From contig JAAWDY010000043.1 of assembly GCA_022793995.1 (NCBI GenBank), positions 29,375 through 93,374 of the forward strand: DNA of 64,000 bases, written 5' to 3'. This DNA comes from Coprococcus sp. GTDB taxonomy: Bacteria; Bacillota; Clostridia; Lachnospirales; Lachnospiraceae. The notes under the pieces are model-generated. The model ran no database searches, was not told where the DNA came from, and saw only the letters and a list, made by a program, of their open reading frames with translations. Position numbers and translations under genes: made by a program. Positions 36,126-46,160 of the stretch are shown piece after piece; position 1 is the stretch's first letter, and every line of letters starts with the position of its first letter.

Positions 36126-37148
36126 TTGATCAGGGATGCAATCGCAAAATTGACGAGGAAGGAAGATTTGACATACGAAGAAGCACGAGGCGTGATGGAG
36201 GAAATGATGGACGGCGCCGCGACGCAGGCGCAGATGGGAGGTTTCCTCATGGCGCTTAGTATGCAGGGAGAGACGATTGATGAGATCACCGCGTTTGCGA
36301 CTGTGATGCGGGAGAAGGGGGTGAAGCTAAGGCCCGAGCGGGAAGTGATCGACATCGTGGGGACCGGAGGCGACCAGGTCGGCACCTTCAATATTTCCAC
36401 CACATCGGCCTTTGTCGTGGCGGCAGGAGGCGTACCTGTGGCAAAGCATGGGAACCGCAGTGTTTCCAGCAAAAGCGGCGCGGCGGATGTGCTGGAAAAG
36501 TTGGGAATCCAAGTGGCTTTGACGGTCATGCAGAATGAAAAGATTTTAAAGGAAACGGGAATTTGCTTTTTATTTGCGCCGGTGTACCATTCGTCGATGA
36601 AATATGCCGCTCCGGTCAGAAAAGAGCTGGGAGTAAGGACGGTATTTAATATTCTGGGGCCCTTATCGAACCCAGCGGCGGCGACCATGCAGCTTTTGGG
36701 GGTATACGATAAAAAACTGGCGGAACCGATGGCGAGGGTTCTTGCCAATCTGGGAGTGACGCGCGGCGTGGCAGTCTGTGGTGAGGACGGGCTGGACGAA
36801 ATCACATTGACCGGTGAGACGCAGGTGCATGAGATTCGATTTGGCGAGATTACATCTTATACGATCACCCCGGAACAATTCGGACTTACGCGTTGCCCAC
36901 TCGATCAGCTGATCGGTGGAACGCCGGAAGAAAACGCGCGGATCACGCTGGATATTTTGAACGGAAAGGAAACGGGTCCGAAGAGAGACGTGATTCTTAT
37001 GAATGCAGGAATGAGTTTATATCTGGGTATCGACGGAATTTCTTTGCCGGATGGAATCTCTCTGGCGCGTGAACTGATCGAGAGCGGGAAGGCAAAGGAA
37101 AAATACGAGGAGTTCCGCGATGTGACGAAAAAAATAGCGCAAAGCTAA
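36126..37148 (+). CDS. trpD: Anthranilate phosphoribosyltransferase
   Basis: Transfers phosphoribose from PRPP to anthranilate. 340 residues, start TTG at 36126 behind GGAGG. PRPP-binding glycine loop DIVGTGGDQVGTFNIST and the KHGNRSVSSKSGAADVLE segment are canonical; later FAPVYHSSMKYAAPVRKELGVRT also fits. First gene after the T-box: no trpE or trpG precedes it, so anthranilate synthase must be encoded elsewhere. Confidence 0.97.
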   Translation: MIRDAIAKLTRKEDLTYEEARGVMEEMMDGAATQAQMGGFLMALSMQGETIDEITAFATVMREKGVKLRPEREVIDIVGTGGDQVGTFNISTTSAFVVAAGGVPVAKHGNRSVSSKSGAADVLEKLGIQVALTVMQNEKILKETGICFLFAPVYHSSMKYAAPVRKELGVRTVFNILGPLSNPAAATMQLLGVYDKKLAEPMARVLANLGVTRGVAVCGEDGLDEITLTGETQVHEIRFGEITSYTITPEQFGLTRCPLDQLIGGTPEENARITLDILNGKETGPKRDVILMNAGMSLYLGIDGISLPDGISLARELIESGKAKEKYEEFRDVTKKIAQS

Positions 37149-37170
37149 GAGAAGGAAGGGGCGGGAGAAG

Positions 37171-37992
37171 ATGATATTAGACAGACTGGCAGCGGATACG
37201 AAGCTCCGCGTTGAGAAGGCAAAGAGGGAGGTTCCATTTTCGGAAATGTGCAGGGCGGCATTTCTCAGGAATGCGGACATCGGGTTTCCATTTGAGAAAG
37301 CTCTGCAGGGGGAAGGGATGCACTATATTTGCGAGGTGAAGAAAGCGTCCCCGTCCAAAGGGGTGATCGCAGAGGAGTTCCCGTACCTGGAGATCGCGAA
37401 GGAATACGAGGCGGCAGGCGCGTCGGCGATTTCCTGCCTAACCGAGCCGAAACATTTCCTGGGAAAGAATGAGTATCTGAAAGAAATGGTGGAAGAAATA
37501 AAGATTCCAGTGCTGCGCAAGGATTTTACGATTGACGAGTATATGATTTACGAGGCGAAAGTCCTGGGGGCGTCGGCGGTGCTTCTGATCTGCGCGCTTC
37601 TCGATACGGAAACGCTGAGGCGGTATATCGGAATCTGCGACCGGCTGGGGCTTTCAGCCCTGGTGGAGGCGCACGACGAGAAGGAGATGGCGTCCGCCGT
37701 CCATGCCGGGGCGAGAGTGATCGGCGTAAATAACCGGGATCTAAAAGATTTTACCGTGGACATTGAAAACAGTATCCGGTTAAGAAAACTGGCTCCGAAA
37801 GAGGTAATATTCGTGGCGGAAAGTGGAATCAAAACGTCCATGGATATAGAGAGGCTGAGACAGGCGGATGTAAATGGCGTGCTCATCGGCGAAACGCTTA
37901 TGCGAAGACCGGATAAGAAAGCCGCGCTCCTGGAACTTAGCGGTCGTCTTGATGGAAAGAACAGGGAAGAGCCGGGGAGAAGGGTACAGTGA
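37171..37992 (+). CDS. trpC: Indole-3-glycerol phosphate synthase
   Basis: Barrel enzyme closing the indole ring. 273 residues; catalytic lysine in YICEVKKASPSKG, second lysine in PVLRKDFTIDEYMIYEA, glutamates in LVEAHDEKEM and FVAESGI, asparagine in IGVNNRDLKDF. About ten extra residues at the C-terminus (GKNREEPGRRVQ) run into trpF, whose start overlaps the trpC stop. Confidence 0.97.
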   Translation: MILDRLAADTKLRVEKAKREVPFSEMCRAAFLRNADIGFPFEKALQGEGMHYICEVKKASPSKGVIAEEFPYLEIAKEYEAAGASAISCLTEPKHFLGKNEYLKEMVEEIKIPVLRKDFTIDEYMIYEAKVLGASAVLLICALLDTETLRRYIGICDRLGLSALVEAHDEKEMASAVHAGARVIGVNNRDLKDFTVDIENSIRLRKLAPKEVIFVAESGIKTSMDIERLRQADVNGVLIGETLMRRPDKKAALLELSGRLDGKNREEPGRRVQ

Positions 37993-38612
37993 TGACAAAG
38001 ATTAAGATTTGCGGTCTTACGCGTATGGAAGATATCCGGGCGGTGAACCACCTGAGACCGGACTTTGTAGGATTTGTCTTCGCAAAGAGCAGGCGGCGGA
38101 TAACGGACGGGAAGGCAAGGGAGCTTCGGCAGGCACTCGATATGGAAATCCCGGCGGTAGGTGTTTTTGTGGATGGGCCGATCGAACATATAGAGCAGTT
38201 GTGCCGGGAAAATGTCATCCAGATGGCGCAGCTGCATGGGGACGAGGATGGGGCTTATATCCGGCGGCTTCGGGTGAAAATCCCGGGAATCCCGATTATA
38301 AAGGCAGTCCGTGTAAAAACAACGGAACAGATATATGACGCTGAACAGATGGATTGTAATTATTTGCTCCTGGACGCTTTTGCGAAGGACACATACGGAG
38401 GGAGCGGAAGGGTGTTTGACTGGAGCTTGATTCCAACGCTTAGTAAGCCGTATTTTCTTGCAGGAGGGCTTAACGCGGACACGGTGCGTGAAGCGATCGC
38501 GTTCTGTGCGCCGTATGCGGTGGATGTAAGTAGCGCGGTAGAGACAGCGGGAGTAAAGGATGAGGAAAAGATAAAGAAATTGATAGAAAGGGTGAGAAAA
38601 TATGAGCAGTAA
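37992..38612 (+). CDS. trpF: Phosphoribosylanthranilate isomerase
   Basis: Amadori-rearrangement barrel enzyme between TrpD and TrpC. About 206 residues: catalytic cysteine in KICGLT, aspartate in [20 protein letters not shown], and the phosphate loop [10 protein letters not shown]-like segment [14 protein letters not shown] 37992 (overlapping the trpC stop) or GTG 37989 could start it. Its end overlaps trpB by eleven bases. Confidence 0.96.
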   Translation: MTKIKICGLTRMEDIRAVNHLRPDFVGFVFAKSRRRITDGKARELRQALDMEIPAVGVFVDGPIEHIEQLCRENVIQMAQLHGDEDGAYIRRLRVKIPGIPIIKAVRVKTTEQIYDAEQMDCNYLLLDAFAKDTYGGSGRVFDWSLIPTLSKPYFLAGGLNADTVREAIAFCAPYAVDVSSAVETAGVKDEEKIKKLIERVRKYEQ

Positions 38613-39789
38613 AGGCAGATTTGGAAAATACGGCGGACAGTTTGTCCCGGAAACGCTAATGAACGCGGTAAGCGAGCTGGAGGAGGCCTACGAAAAGTAT
38701 AAAAACGATCCAGAATTTAACCGGGAGCTGAAAGATTTGCTGGAAAATTATGCGGGAAGGCCGTCCCTTTTATACGAGGCTAAAAAAATGTCCCGCGATC
38801 TGGGAGGAGCGAAGATTTACCTCAAACGGGAGGATTTAAATCATACGGGTTCTCACAAGATCAATAATGTGCTTGGACAGGTGCTTCTGGCGAAAAAGAT
38901 GGGGAAGACCCGTGTGATTGCGGAAACGGGGGCCGGGCAGCACGGCGTTGCGACGGCGACGGCAGCGGCGCTTATGGATATGGAATGCGAGGTGTTTATG
39001 GGCGAGGAGGATACCAAACGGCAGGCGCTGAACGTTTACCGGATGGAGCTTCTGGGGGCAAAGGTGCATCCGGTCACGATAGGGACCATGACTTTAAAAG
39101 ACGCAGTCAACGAAACCATGAGGGAATGGGCGGGGCGCATGGACGATACCTTATATGTACTCGGTTCCGTCATGGGACCGCATCCGTTTCCGACGATCGT
39201 ACGTGATTTCCAGAAGATCATAGGACGGGAAATCAAGGAACAGCTCATGGAACGGGAAGGAAAACTCCCTGACGCGGTGATCGCCTGCGTCGGCGGCGGC
39301 AGCAATTCTATGGGGGCGTTTTATGAGTTTATCCCGGACAAAGAAGTACGGCTGATCGGCTGTGAGGCGGCGGGCCTGGGAATAGACACGGAAAAACACG
39401 CGGCCACAATCGCAAGAGGTACGGAAGGGATTTTCCACGGGATGAAGTCGCTGTTCTGCCAGAATGAAGACGGACAGATCGCCCCGGTGTACTCGATTTC
39501 GGCAGGGCTGGATTATCCGGGGATTGGGCCGGAACATGCTATGCTCGCGGCAGAAGGGCGCGCACAGTATGTGCCGGTTACGGATGAGGAAGCGGTGCAG
39601 GCGTTTGAATATCTTTCAAGGATAGAAGGAATCATCCCAGCGGTGGAGAGCGCTCATGCGGTTGCCTATGCGATGAAGCTGGCGCCGGCTATGAATAAAG
39701 AACAGATCATCGTCGTCAATATATCCGGGAGAGGAGATAAAGATGTGGCGGCGATCGCAAGATATAGGGGGGTGCAGATCTATGATTAA
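38602..39789 (+). CDS. trpB: Tryptophan synthase beta subunit
   Basis: PLP enzyme joining indole and serine. 395 residues of the TrpB1 type: [16 protein letters not shown] start, PLP lysine in [25 protein letters not shown]-like [17 protein letters not shown], and the phosphate loop VGGGSNSMG. The C-terminal [11 protein letters not shown] and ISGRGDKD are intact. It overlaps trpA by eight bases. Confidence 0.98.
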   Translation: MSSKGRFGKYGGQFVPETLMNAVSELEEAYEKYKNDPEFNRELKDLLENYAGRPSLLYEAKKMSRDLGGAKIYLKREDLNHTGSHKINNVLGQVLLAKKMGKTRVIAETGAGQHGVATATAAALMDMECEVFMGEEDTKRQALNVYRMELLGAKVHPVTIGTMTLKDAVNETMREWAGRMDDTLYVLGSVMGPHPFPTIVRDFQKIIGREIKEQLMEREGKLPDAVIACVGGGSNSMGAFYEFIPDKEVRLIGCEAAGLGIDTEKHAATIARGTEGIFHGMKSLFCQNEDGQIAPVYSISAGLDYPGIGPEHAMLAAEGRAQYVPVTDEEAVQAFEYLSRIEGIIPAVESAHAVAYAMKLAPAMNKEQIIVVNISGRGDKDVAAIARYRGVQIYD

Positions 39790-40558
39790 GATGAAAGAAG
39801 CATTTGAGAACAAAAAAGCATTTATTCCATTTATCACAGGAGGAGATCCATCCCTGGATGTGACAAAGAAACTTTTGATCGCACTGCAGGAGGCAGGAGC
39901 AGACCTGATCGAGGTAGGGATTCCATTTTCAGATCCCATCGCGGAAGGCCCGGTGATACAGGAGGCGGATGTACGCGCGCTTGCGGGCGGCTGCACGACG
40001 GATAAGCTATTTGATGCGATCGCGGAGGTACAAGATCAGCTCCATGTGCCGATCGTATTCATGACCTATATGAATGCTGTTTACACGTATGGAAAAGAGC
40101 GGTTCATGAAGCGGTGCGTTGAATGCGGGCTTTCCGGTATCATTGTGCCGGATATGCCGTATGAAGAAAAGGAAGAGCTTTCCGGCGTATGCCACAAATA
40201 CGGGGTGGAGCTGGTATCGCTTATCGCTCCTACGTCTCATGACAGAATCAAGAGGATTGCAGAGGAAGCGGAAGGGTTTTTATATTGTGTCTCTTCTCTT
40301 GGCGTTACTGGTGTGAGAAAGGATATTACCACGAATATCAAGGAGATGATCGATCAGGTAAGAGAGACGACGGATATCCCTTGCGCTGTCGGATTTGGAA
40401 TTGCGACGCCAAAGCAGGCGCGGGAGATGGCTGAGGCGGCGGACGGTGCGATCGTTGGCTCGGCCATCGTGAAAATGATTGCAGAATATGGGGAAGACTG
40501 CGTTCCATATGTGGCGGACTACGTACGGGAGATGAAGGCGGCGGTTGCCTCGGCATAG
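39782..40558 (+). CDS. trpA: Tryptophan synthase alpha subunit
   Basis: Releases indole from indole glycerol phosphate for TrpB. 258 residues from ATG 39782; the ORF track start at 39743 lies within trpB. Catalytic glutamate in [20 protein letters not shown], the aspartate-bearing [22 protein letters not shown] and phosphate loop [11 protein letters not shown] plus [10 protein letters not shown]. It closes the operon. Confidence 0.97.
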   Translation: MIKMKEAFENKKAFIPFITGGDPSLDVTKKLLIALQEAGADLIEVGIPFSDPIAEGPVIQEADVRALAGGCTTDKLFDAIAEVQDQLHVPIVFMTYMNAVYTYGKERFMKRCVECGLSGIIVPDMPYEEKEELSGVCHKYGVELVSLIAPTSHDRIKRIAEEAEGFLYCVSSLGVTGVRKDITTNIKEMIDQVRETTDIPCAVGFGIATPKQAREMAEAADGAIVGSAIVKMIAEYGEDCVPYVADYVREMKAAVASA

Positions 40559-40672
40559 TATTTTTGCGGCACAGCAGAAAGATTTTCTTCTGTTTCATCC
40601 GTAGAAAATATGGTATGATGTAAGAAAAGTGCAGTTCCAAGGAACAGACAAAATGAGAGAGGAGAAAGTGTG

Positions 40673-41371
40673 ATGAAAGAAGAATGTTTGATCTGCAAGG
40701 CGCCTCTGGAATACCTGGAGCATGGAGAAATGATGGAATGTGTGATCTGCCACAAGAAGGAAGAAAGCAGGGCGCGGTGCGTGAACGCGCATTATGTCTG
40801 TAATGAATGCCACACGAAGGGAATCGACGTTATGGTGGGGACCTGTCTGTCGGAAACCTCGAAAGATCCTTTTGTGATTTTTGAACGACTGGTAAGCCTG
40901 CCGTTCTGCCATATGCACGGGCCGGAGCATCATAGTTTGGCCGGAGCCAGCCTCCTTACCGCATATAAAAACGCGGGCGGCGATATCGACCTTGAGGCAG
41001 CGCTTGCCGAGATGCAAAAAAGAGGAAGCGAGGTACCAGGAGGCATATGCGGCTTCTGGGGAACCTGCGGCGCGGCAGTCAGTTCCGGTATCTTCCTATC
41101 CATTATTACAAAAGCAACGCCTTTGTCAAAAGAAGAGTGGGGACTGTCGAACCGGATGACGTCAAGGTCACTTGCGGCCATCGGCGAAGTGGGAGGCCCC
41201 AGATGTTGTAAACGCAACGCCTATCTTGCGATAACAGAAGCGGTCAGATTCGTGGAAGAGAATCTGGGAATCCATATGGAATCGCACAAAGTCCTCTGCA
41301 GTCATTCTTCTGAAAATAATCAATGCCTGGGGAAAAAATGTCCGTTTAATAAAAACCGTTCCGATCTCTGA
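40673..41371 (+). CDS. DUF5714-domain cysteine-rich protein
   Basis: A 232-residue protein with an N-terminal pair of CxxC zinc-ribbon-like knuckles (ECLICKAPLEYL, MECVICHKKEE, YVCNECHTKG), then a conserved core FCHMHGPEHHSLAGASLLTA, GGICGFWGTCGAAVSSGIFLSI, GGPRCCKRNAYLAI, and a C-terminal LCSHSSENNQCLGKKCPFN. The many Cys and His residues suggest metal or cluster binding. The family (DUF5714 by recall) occurs in methanogens and clostridia, sometimes with methyltransferases; no function is established to my knowledge. Start is ATG 40673, AGGAG upstream. Confidence 0.8.
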   Translation: MKEECLICKAPLEYLEHGEMMECVICHKKEESRARCVNAHYVCNECHTKGIDVMVGTCLSETSKDPFVIFERLVSLPFCHMHGPEHHSLAGASLLTAYKNAGGDIDLEAALAEMQKRGSEVPGGICGFWGTCGAAVSSGIFLSIITKATPLSKEEWGLSNRMTSRSLAAIGEVGGPRCCKRNAYLAITEAVRFVEENLGIHMESHKVLCSHSSENNQCLGKKCPFNKNRSDL

Positions 41372-41381
41372 TGGAAACGCA

Positions 41382-41441
41382 CTGGTACTGCCTTGCGCAG
41401 ATAACGCTGAATTCACCGAAATTTGCGCAAGGCAGTACCAG
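41382..41441. other. 18-bp perfect inverted repeat
   Basis: CTGGTACTGCCTTGCGCA and its exact complement, separated by 24 bases, lie between the converging DUF5714 gene and a small minus-strand gene. Most likely a bidirectional transcription stop; no T run on either strand. Confidence 0.75.
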
Positions 41442-41448
41442 CAGGGCG

Positions 41449-41595
41449 TTAATACCGGAGCTGGATGCCTTGTTCTTCGATCCAGTCTTCCAGCTCCTCT
41501 TGGGAATCAGCCGCCCATTGATCGTTATTTCCAGCCGTATACTCCTCTTTTAACTCTTCTTGTTTCAGTTCTTTGCCATATTCTGGATTTGGCAT
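41449..41595 (-). CDS. Small acidic protein, unknown function
   Basis: A 48-residue acidic peptide (PNPEYGKELKQEELKEEY, AADSQEELEDWIEEQG) starting at ATG 41595, behind a good AGGAGGG site; the ORF track start at 41643 lacks one. No family recognised. The strong ribosome binding site and placement before a hairpin argue for a real small gene. Confidence 0.55.
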   Translation of the reverse strand: MPNPEYGKELKQEELKEEYTAGNNDQWAADSQEELEDWIEEQGIQLRY

Positions 41596-41643
41596 GATAC
41601 ATCCCTCCTGCTGTTTGCATGTGTTTGTTTGCTGAAAAATCAT

Positions 41644-42164
41644 ATTTTTTTATAAGAGAAAAGACACGACCACAGTCATGCCTTTTCTTTTTGGTATGTC
41701 ATTGAGAGGTTTTTCCTCGTTGCATTGCAGTTTTGTCTATATACAAAGCTGGGGAATGCTCCTCGTAAGAGGGTATATATAAATTGGAGTTTACTGCCGC
41801 AAAGCTATTCTTGGGGGAAATAACCAGCAACAATAAAACTGCAACTGCAACCAATTTGTTGCCACTTGACCAGGATGTCTAAAATAGGTCGTATTCCCGA
41901 TTAAGTGGTTTTACTATACCACTTTATAGCGATGATGTCAATAAAAACATTTGCTATTACTTATACATATTATAATCGCATGTGTATAAGCAGCGACGAT
42001 CATGCAATGGAGATAAGATGTAATCAGCATTTCAATTTATTTATCAAAAAAACTTTACAATAACCACACAATTTAATATTACAACAATATAATACAATAT
42101 ATAATGATATATAATGGATAGGCAATAACAATTAGAATTCAAAGATTACAAATGCATATTATAC
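41644..42164. other. AT-rich gene-free stretch
   Basis: Contains a terminator-like hairpin near 41657-41695 (AGAAAAG...CTTTTCTTTTT) and a seven-base palindrome AAGTGGT/ACCACTT at 41903-41924 that could be an operator. No coding sequence is recognisable. It is the upstream border of the decayed catabolic locus and may be where the promoter and the start of the kinase gene were lost. Confidence 0.5.
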
Positions 42165-42882
42165 AGTAAAGTCCACTGTGTTTTTGAGGAGGGTGAGACA
42201 GGAAGATGTGGAATCCGGCTGACAGAAGGAGACAGGGTCATAACGGATGAAAATGATGCCGGCGTTGTAAAGAGCCGTCCCCTTATGATTACGGAAGCCG
42301 GACAAAAGTATATCTCGTCCTTTGATGTGGCGCACAGCAGTTGTTTCAGTTATATAGAAGACCAGCTGGGAAAGATCAAGGCGACGGGGATTCCATTGGT
42401 CTTTGATTTTTCAGATGTGTGGACGGAAGATACTTTCAAAAACATTTGCCCGGATATTTCTATCGCGTTTTTTTCGGGGAAAGAGCGGGAGAAAGAAGCG
42501 TTAAAAGAACAGCTGGAGATGTGTGTGAAAGAGTATGGCTGTGAAATGGCGGTGACAACCATTGGCGGAAGGGGCGCGGTCGTTTACAACGGCAGAAAAT
42601 TTTATGAGAAACTGCCATACAATTTTGAAGGAGGGGCGATTGATACTACAGGCGCAGGGGATTCATGGATAACCGCCTTTTTGTCCTCTTACTATGCAAA
42701 TGACAAAAAGAAAAAAGGACTGATATTAAATCATGAGGGGGGTATTACGGAGAGTGGATTATGAGGATTACGAGGAATGGCTGATTCAGTACAGTATGTG
42801 TATGGGAAATATTTTTGCCAGGCACAAATGTATGACGAAAGGTTCTTTTGGGTACGGCGTCAGGATAAAGGCAGAATGTTAA
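42165..42882 (+). pseudogene. PfkB sugar kinase remnant (fructoselysine 6-kinase FrlD-like)
   Basis: Coding similarity begins before the track ORF: the frame reads FEEGETGRCGIRLTEGDRVI from about 42183, so the N-terminal third is missing. The body matches PfkB kinases of the FrlD type: SFDVAHSSCFSYIEDQL, IPLVFDFSDVW, MAVTTIGGRGAVVYNG and the catalytic DTTGAGDSWITAFL. A frameshift near 42730 then moves the C-terminus (IFARHKCMTKGSFGYGVRIK, to 42882) into another frame. A TTAACAT inverted repeat follows at 42876-42900. FrlD phosphorylates Amadori compounds; this copy cannot be functional. Confidence 0.8.
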
Positions 42883-42925
42883 AGCGGAAGCGCTTAACAT
42901 AAAAAAAGAAAAGGAGAGAAAGAAA

Positions 42926-43928
42926 ATGAAGAAAAAGGTTATTTCAGGAGTACTTTGTTTCATGATGGTTATGGTGATGGTTTTTACAGGGTGTGATGAT
43001 TCAATGGATGCCGAAAGCAAAGACAGCAAGGACAAGGAGGGCATCACAATCGGTATGGTTACCAGCCAGGGGAGTTATTTTTCCAGAGCGTTGAAGATTC
43101 CTTACGTCCTTTAGTGGAAAAAGACGGCGGGGAACTGATCGTTACAAATGCAAATAACGATGTGACGAAAGAGGCTTCGGCTGTGCAGACATATGTGGAA
43201 AGGAAGGTTGACCTGATCTTGCTTGCCACACAGTCCGCGGAATCCTCCCTGGCAGCGGTGCAGCAGGCTTACGACGCGGGGATTCCGGTGATCTGTTATA
43301 ACAACGGGCTGGAAGAGGAGTCGGCGAAAAAATATACAAAAACTTATATAGAAAGCGATAATACGGCTTTGGGGACGGACGTTGGAAAATATGCGGCGTC
43401 ATACATGAAAGAAAATATGGGGGGACAGTAAATTTAGGTATTATTGAGGCGGACTGCTTTGAGGTGTGCAAGTAGCGCCACGACGGATTTATCGAAGCGC
43501 TGGAAAAAGAGGGAATCAAGGTAAATGTTGTAGGTTCGCAGCAGTCCTGGATGGCGGACGAGGCAGCTGCAAAAGCAACCAATATTATCACGGCAAATTC
43601 TGACATTAACGTGTTCTGGGCATCCAACGACGGCGGGACTTCCGGGGCAATAGCCGCGGTGAAATCTTCCGGAAAGGATATTGTGGTTTTCGGTACGGAT
43701 ATGAATGCAGAATTGGGTAATTACATCCTGGACGGACAAATACTGAAATGTACGATCGGACAAGATGGCGCGGGCATCGGGGAAAAAGCTTACGAGGTTG
43801 CAAAAAAGGTGATTGCAGGGGAAACGATCGATCCCTTTACGATTTCTATTCCGGGAAGCATATTTTCAGTAGACGATCTTGACGCAGTGAAAACGTATAT
43901 AGAAGAGTCGAAAGGGGCGGAGGGATAA
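42926..43928 (+). pseudogene. Sugar ABC transporter substrate-binding lipoprotein, frameshifted
   Basis: An RbsB-like binding protein in three pieces. Piece one has the start (KKVISGVLCFMMVMVMVFTGC lipobox) and ITIGMVTSQGSYF; a shift near 43090 leads to SVEDSLRPLVEKDGGELIVT and VDLILLATQSAESSLAAVQQ; a second shift in a run of G near 43424 and an in-frame TAG (CK*RHDGFIEAL) precede the last piece INVFWASNDGGTSGAI to SVDDLDAVKTYIEE. All parts of a normal protein of about 330 residues are present, so decay is by point changes, not large deletion. Confidence 0.85.
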
Positions 43929-43930
43929 AA

Positions 43931-45191
43931 GTGCTGTCTGTAAATCATGTTGTAAAAACATTTGGTACAACAAAGGTCCTGGACGATGTGAGCCTGTCTA
44001 TCAAAGAAGGAGAGGTAAGAGCATTATTAGGGGCAAATGGAGCTGGAAAAGCAAAGAACTCGCGAAGGAAACTCTGAAAATGCTGGGGCAGACCATGGAA
44101 CTGGATAAACTGGTGGGGGAACTGAACGTGGCCGACCAGCAGATCGTGGAGATAGCCAAAGCGTTGAGTACAAAACCAAAGTTGTTGATCTTAGATGAGC
44201 CGACCAGCTCATTGTCGAAAGAAGAAGGAGAAATCCTGATTAAATTAGTCCGTAATCTGGCCGGTCAAGGGCTGGCGATCATTTATATTTCCCATCGGAT
44301 GGATGAGATTCCTCATGTGGCGGATACCCTTACTATATTAAGAGACGGAAAGGTGACGGGAAGCCTCACGGCAGCGGAAGCAAAGACAGAAACGGTAGTC
44401 AGTCTGATGATATCAAAAGACGCTTCTGTTCACGGACAGAAACAGGATATGGGGATGCCGGAAAAGGAAGTCGTTCTGTCTGTAAATGGCCTGAGCAGAA
44501 ATAAAAAATTCAGGGACGTCAGTTTTGAACTCCACAAAGGGGAAGTTTTAGGATTCGCGGGGCTGGTGGGTTCCGGGCGTACAGAACTTTTAGAGTGCCT
44601 GTTCGGGAGCGCGCAGGCGGATTCAGGAGCCATAACTGTAAATGGGCGGGATATAGTAAATCCGTCAATCAGGAAAATGATTGCGCAGGGAATCGGCCTG
44701 GTTCCTGAGGACAGAAGAACGCAAGGGCTTGTTCTGCCCCTGACAGTTGAAGATAATCTGGTTATGGCTTCTTATCACCGGTTCATTCATCATGGATTTG
44801 TCGATCTTACCCAGGCGAAAATGCTAAGCGAGGACGTGATTGACAAAATATCGATCAAGACGGCAGGAACAAGGGAGATGACAAAAAACTTAAGCGGCGG
44901 GAACCAGCAGAAGATTGTTATAGGGAAATGGATTAATGCCCAGACGGACATCATTTTATTTGACGAGCCGACAAGAGGAATTGATATCAATGCAAAAAAA
45001 CAGATTTATGGAATTGTCGCGGATTTGGTGAAACAAGGAAAGAGTATTATTTTTGTTTCTTCCGAGATGGAGGAATTATTCCATTATGCCATAGGATATG
45101 CGTGATGAACCGAGGAAACCTGACCGATACGCTGGACGCCGGCAAGACGGATTTGCAGGAGATTATGACTTTAGCGATGAAGGAGATTTAA
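43931..45191 (+). pseudogene. Sugar ABC transporter ATPase (RbsA/MglA-like), inactivated
   Basis: Starts GTG with MLSVNHVVKTFGTTKVLDDV and GEVRALLGANGAGK, but after the Walker A glycines about 60-80 residues are deleted and the frame shifts; coding resumes at KELAKETLKMLGQTM. The rest of the first ABC domain (LLILDEPTSSLSKEEG, YISHRMDEI) and the second (GLVGSGRTELLE, NLSGGNQQKIVIGKW, DIILFDEPTRGIDINAK) are intact. Near 45088 another shift moves the end (ICVMNRGNLTDTLDAGK) out of frame. The family normally has about 500 residues and two ABC domains. Confidence 0.85.
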
Positions 45192-45193
45192 AT

Positions 45194-45823
45194 ATGAAGA
45201 ATAGAAAGAAAATACCTTTCGAGAAATTATCACTGATCTTGGTTCTGGCGGCGCTCTATGTCCTGTTCAGTTTTACGGCGCCTAATTTTCTGTCATCGTC
45301 CAACCAACTGAATATACTCCAGGAATGCGCTTTTGTCGGAATTCTGGCGTGGGGGATGACATTTGTCATTATCGCGGCGGAGATTGATATCAGTGTGGGA
45401 AGCGCGGCGGCGCTCGCCTCCGCTTTGCTTGGCGTCCTGGTGGTGGATAAAGGGCTGCCGATGTGGTTCGCGGTGATACTCGTACTTCTGGAAGCCACAT
45501 TGTTCGGGTTCTTTAATGGTTTTATCAGAACGAGATTCAATGTTCCGGCATTTATTGTCACATTGGCAGGATATAAAGCCCTAAAGGGCGCGGCCCTTTT
45601 GATTACGAACGCCACCCCGATCTACATCAGTACAGAAGGATTTTCATTTGTGGGTTCCGGCAGATTGTTTAAGATTGTTCCCGTTCCAGCGGTCATCCTT
45701 GTTCTGACATTTTTTGTGTTCCATATTTTACTGACCCGTACTTCGCTGGGCAGGTCGGTCTTTGCCATTGGGGGTAATCCTGAGGCGGCCAGACAGTCGG
45801 GTATCCCGGTCAATAAACCCTGA
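45194..45823 (+). pseudogene. Sugar ABC transporter permease (RbsC-like), truncated
   Basis: From ATG 45194 (MKNRKKIPFEKLSLILVLAA) the protein matches RbsC-type permeases with about five membrane helices and the conserved EIDISVGSAAALASALLG and GLIRTRFNVPAFIVTLAG-like segments, then IGGNPEAARQSGIPV. It stops after 209 residues where about 310-330 are usual; the last helices are missing and hydantoinase-like sequence begins at once. The ORF track's upstream start belongs to the ATPase tail. Confidence 0.85.
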
Positions 45824-46142
45824 ATATCCCGGTAAAAGTAAAAGTGACAATAGAAGGAGATAGGGCGACGGTTTCGGACGTCCCTGTGACACAGACATAG
45901 AGAAAGTGCGCAAAAATGTTCGCGACGGGATTATTTCCAAAAAGAAGGTAGAAGAATTGTTTGGTGTAATTTTATCCGATGATTTCGACCCGGTAGTCGA
46001 CATGGAGGGGACGAAGCTTCTCCGGGAAAAATTAAAGGCGCAGAAGTATATCGTGGTACAGCCGGTACAGCCGGCGTCGGGAACCTGGCGTCAGGAAACG
46101 ATGACAGAAGATGACGAATATGTATTAAATCCAACAGTTTGA
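45824..46142 (+). pseudogene. Hydantoinase B/oxoprolinase subunit, C-terminal scraps
   Basis: Two short pieces match the end of HyuB-type proteins: IPVKVKVTIEGDRATV near 45830-45872 and, in another frame, GDGFGRPCDTDIEKVRKNVRDG with IISKKKVEELFGVIL from about 45865. The rest, some 500 residues, is gone. The final stop at 46142 is 18 bases before the HyuA-like start, so the original order was hyuB then hyuA. Family assignment rests on the GGDGFG/VRxxVRDG pattern. Confidence 0.65.
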
Positions 46143-46160
46143 TGTGGGAGGAAAAGTGAT

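Noticed and set aside
41644-42164. Integrase or transposase explaining the AT-rich border
   Set aside because: Six-frame reading shows no catalytic motif or terminal inverted repeats of an insertion sequence.
42745-43047. Minus-strand 100-residue hydrophobic ORF
   Set aside because: Antisense of the signal peptide of the binding-protein remnant.
45098-45193. Upstream extension of the permease ORF
   Set aside because: This stretch in another frame encodes the tail of the ABC ATPase (ICVMNRGNLTDTLDAGK), so the permease starts at ATG 45194.
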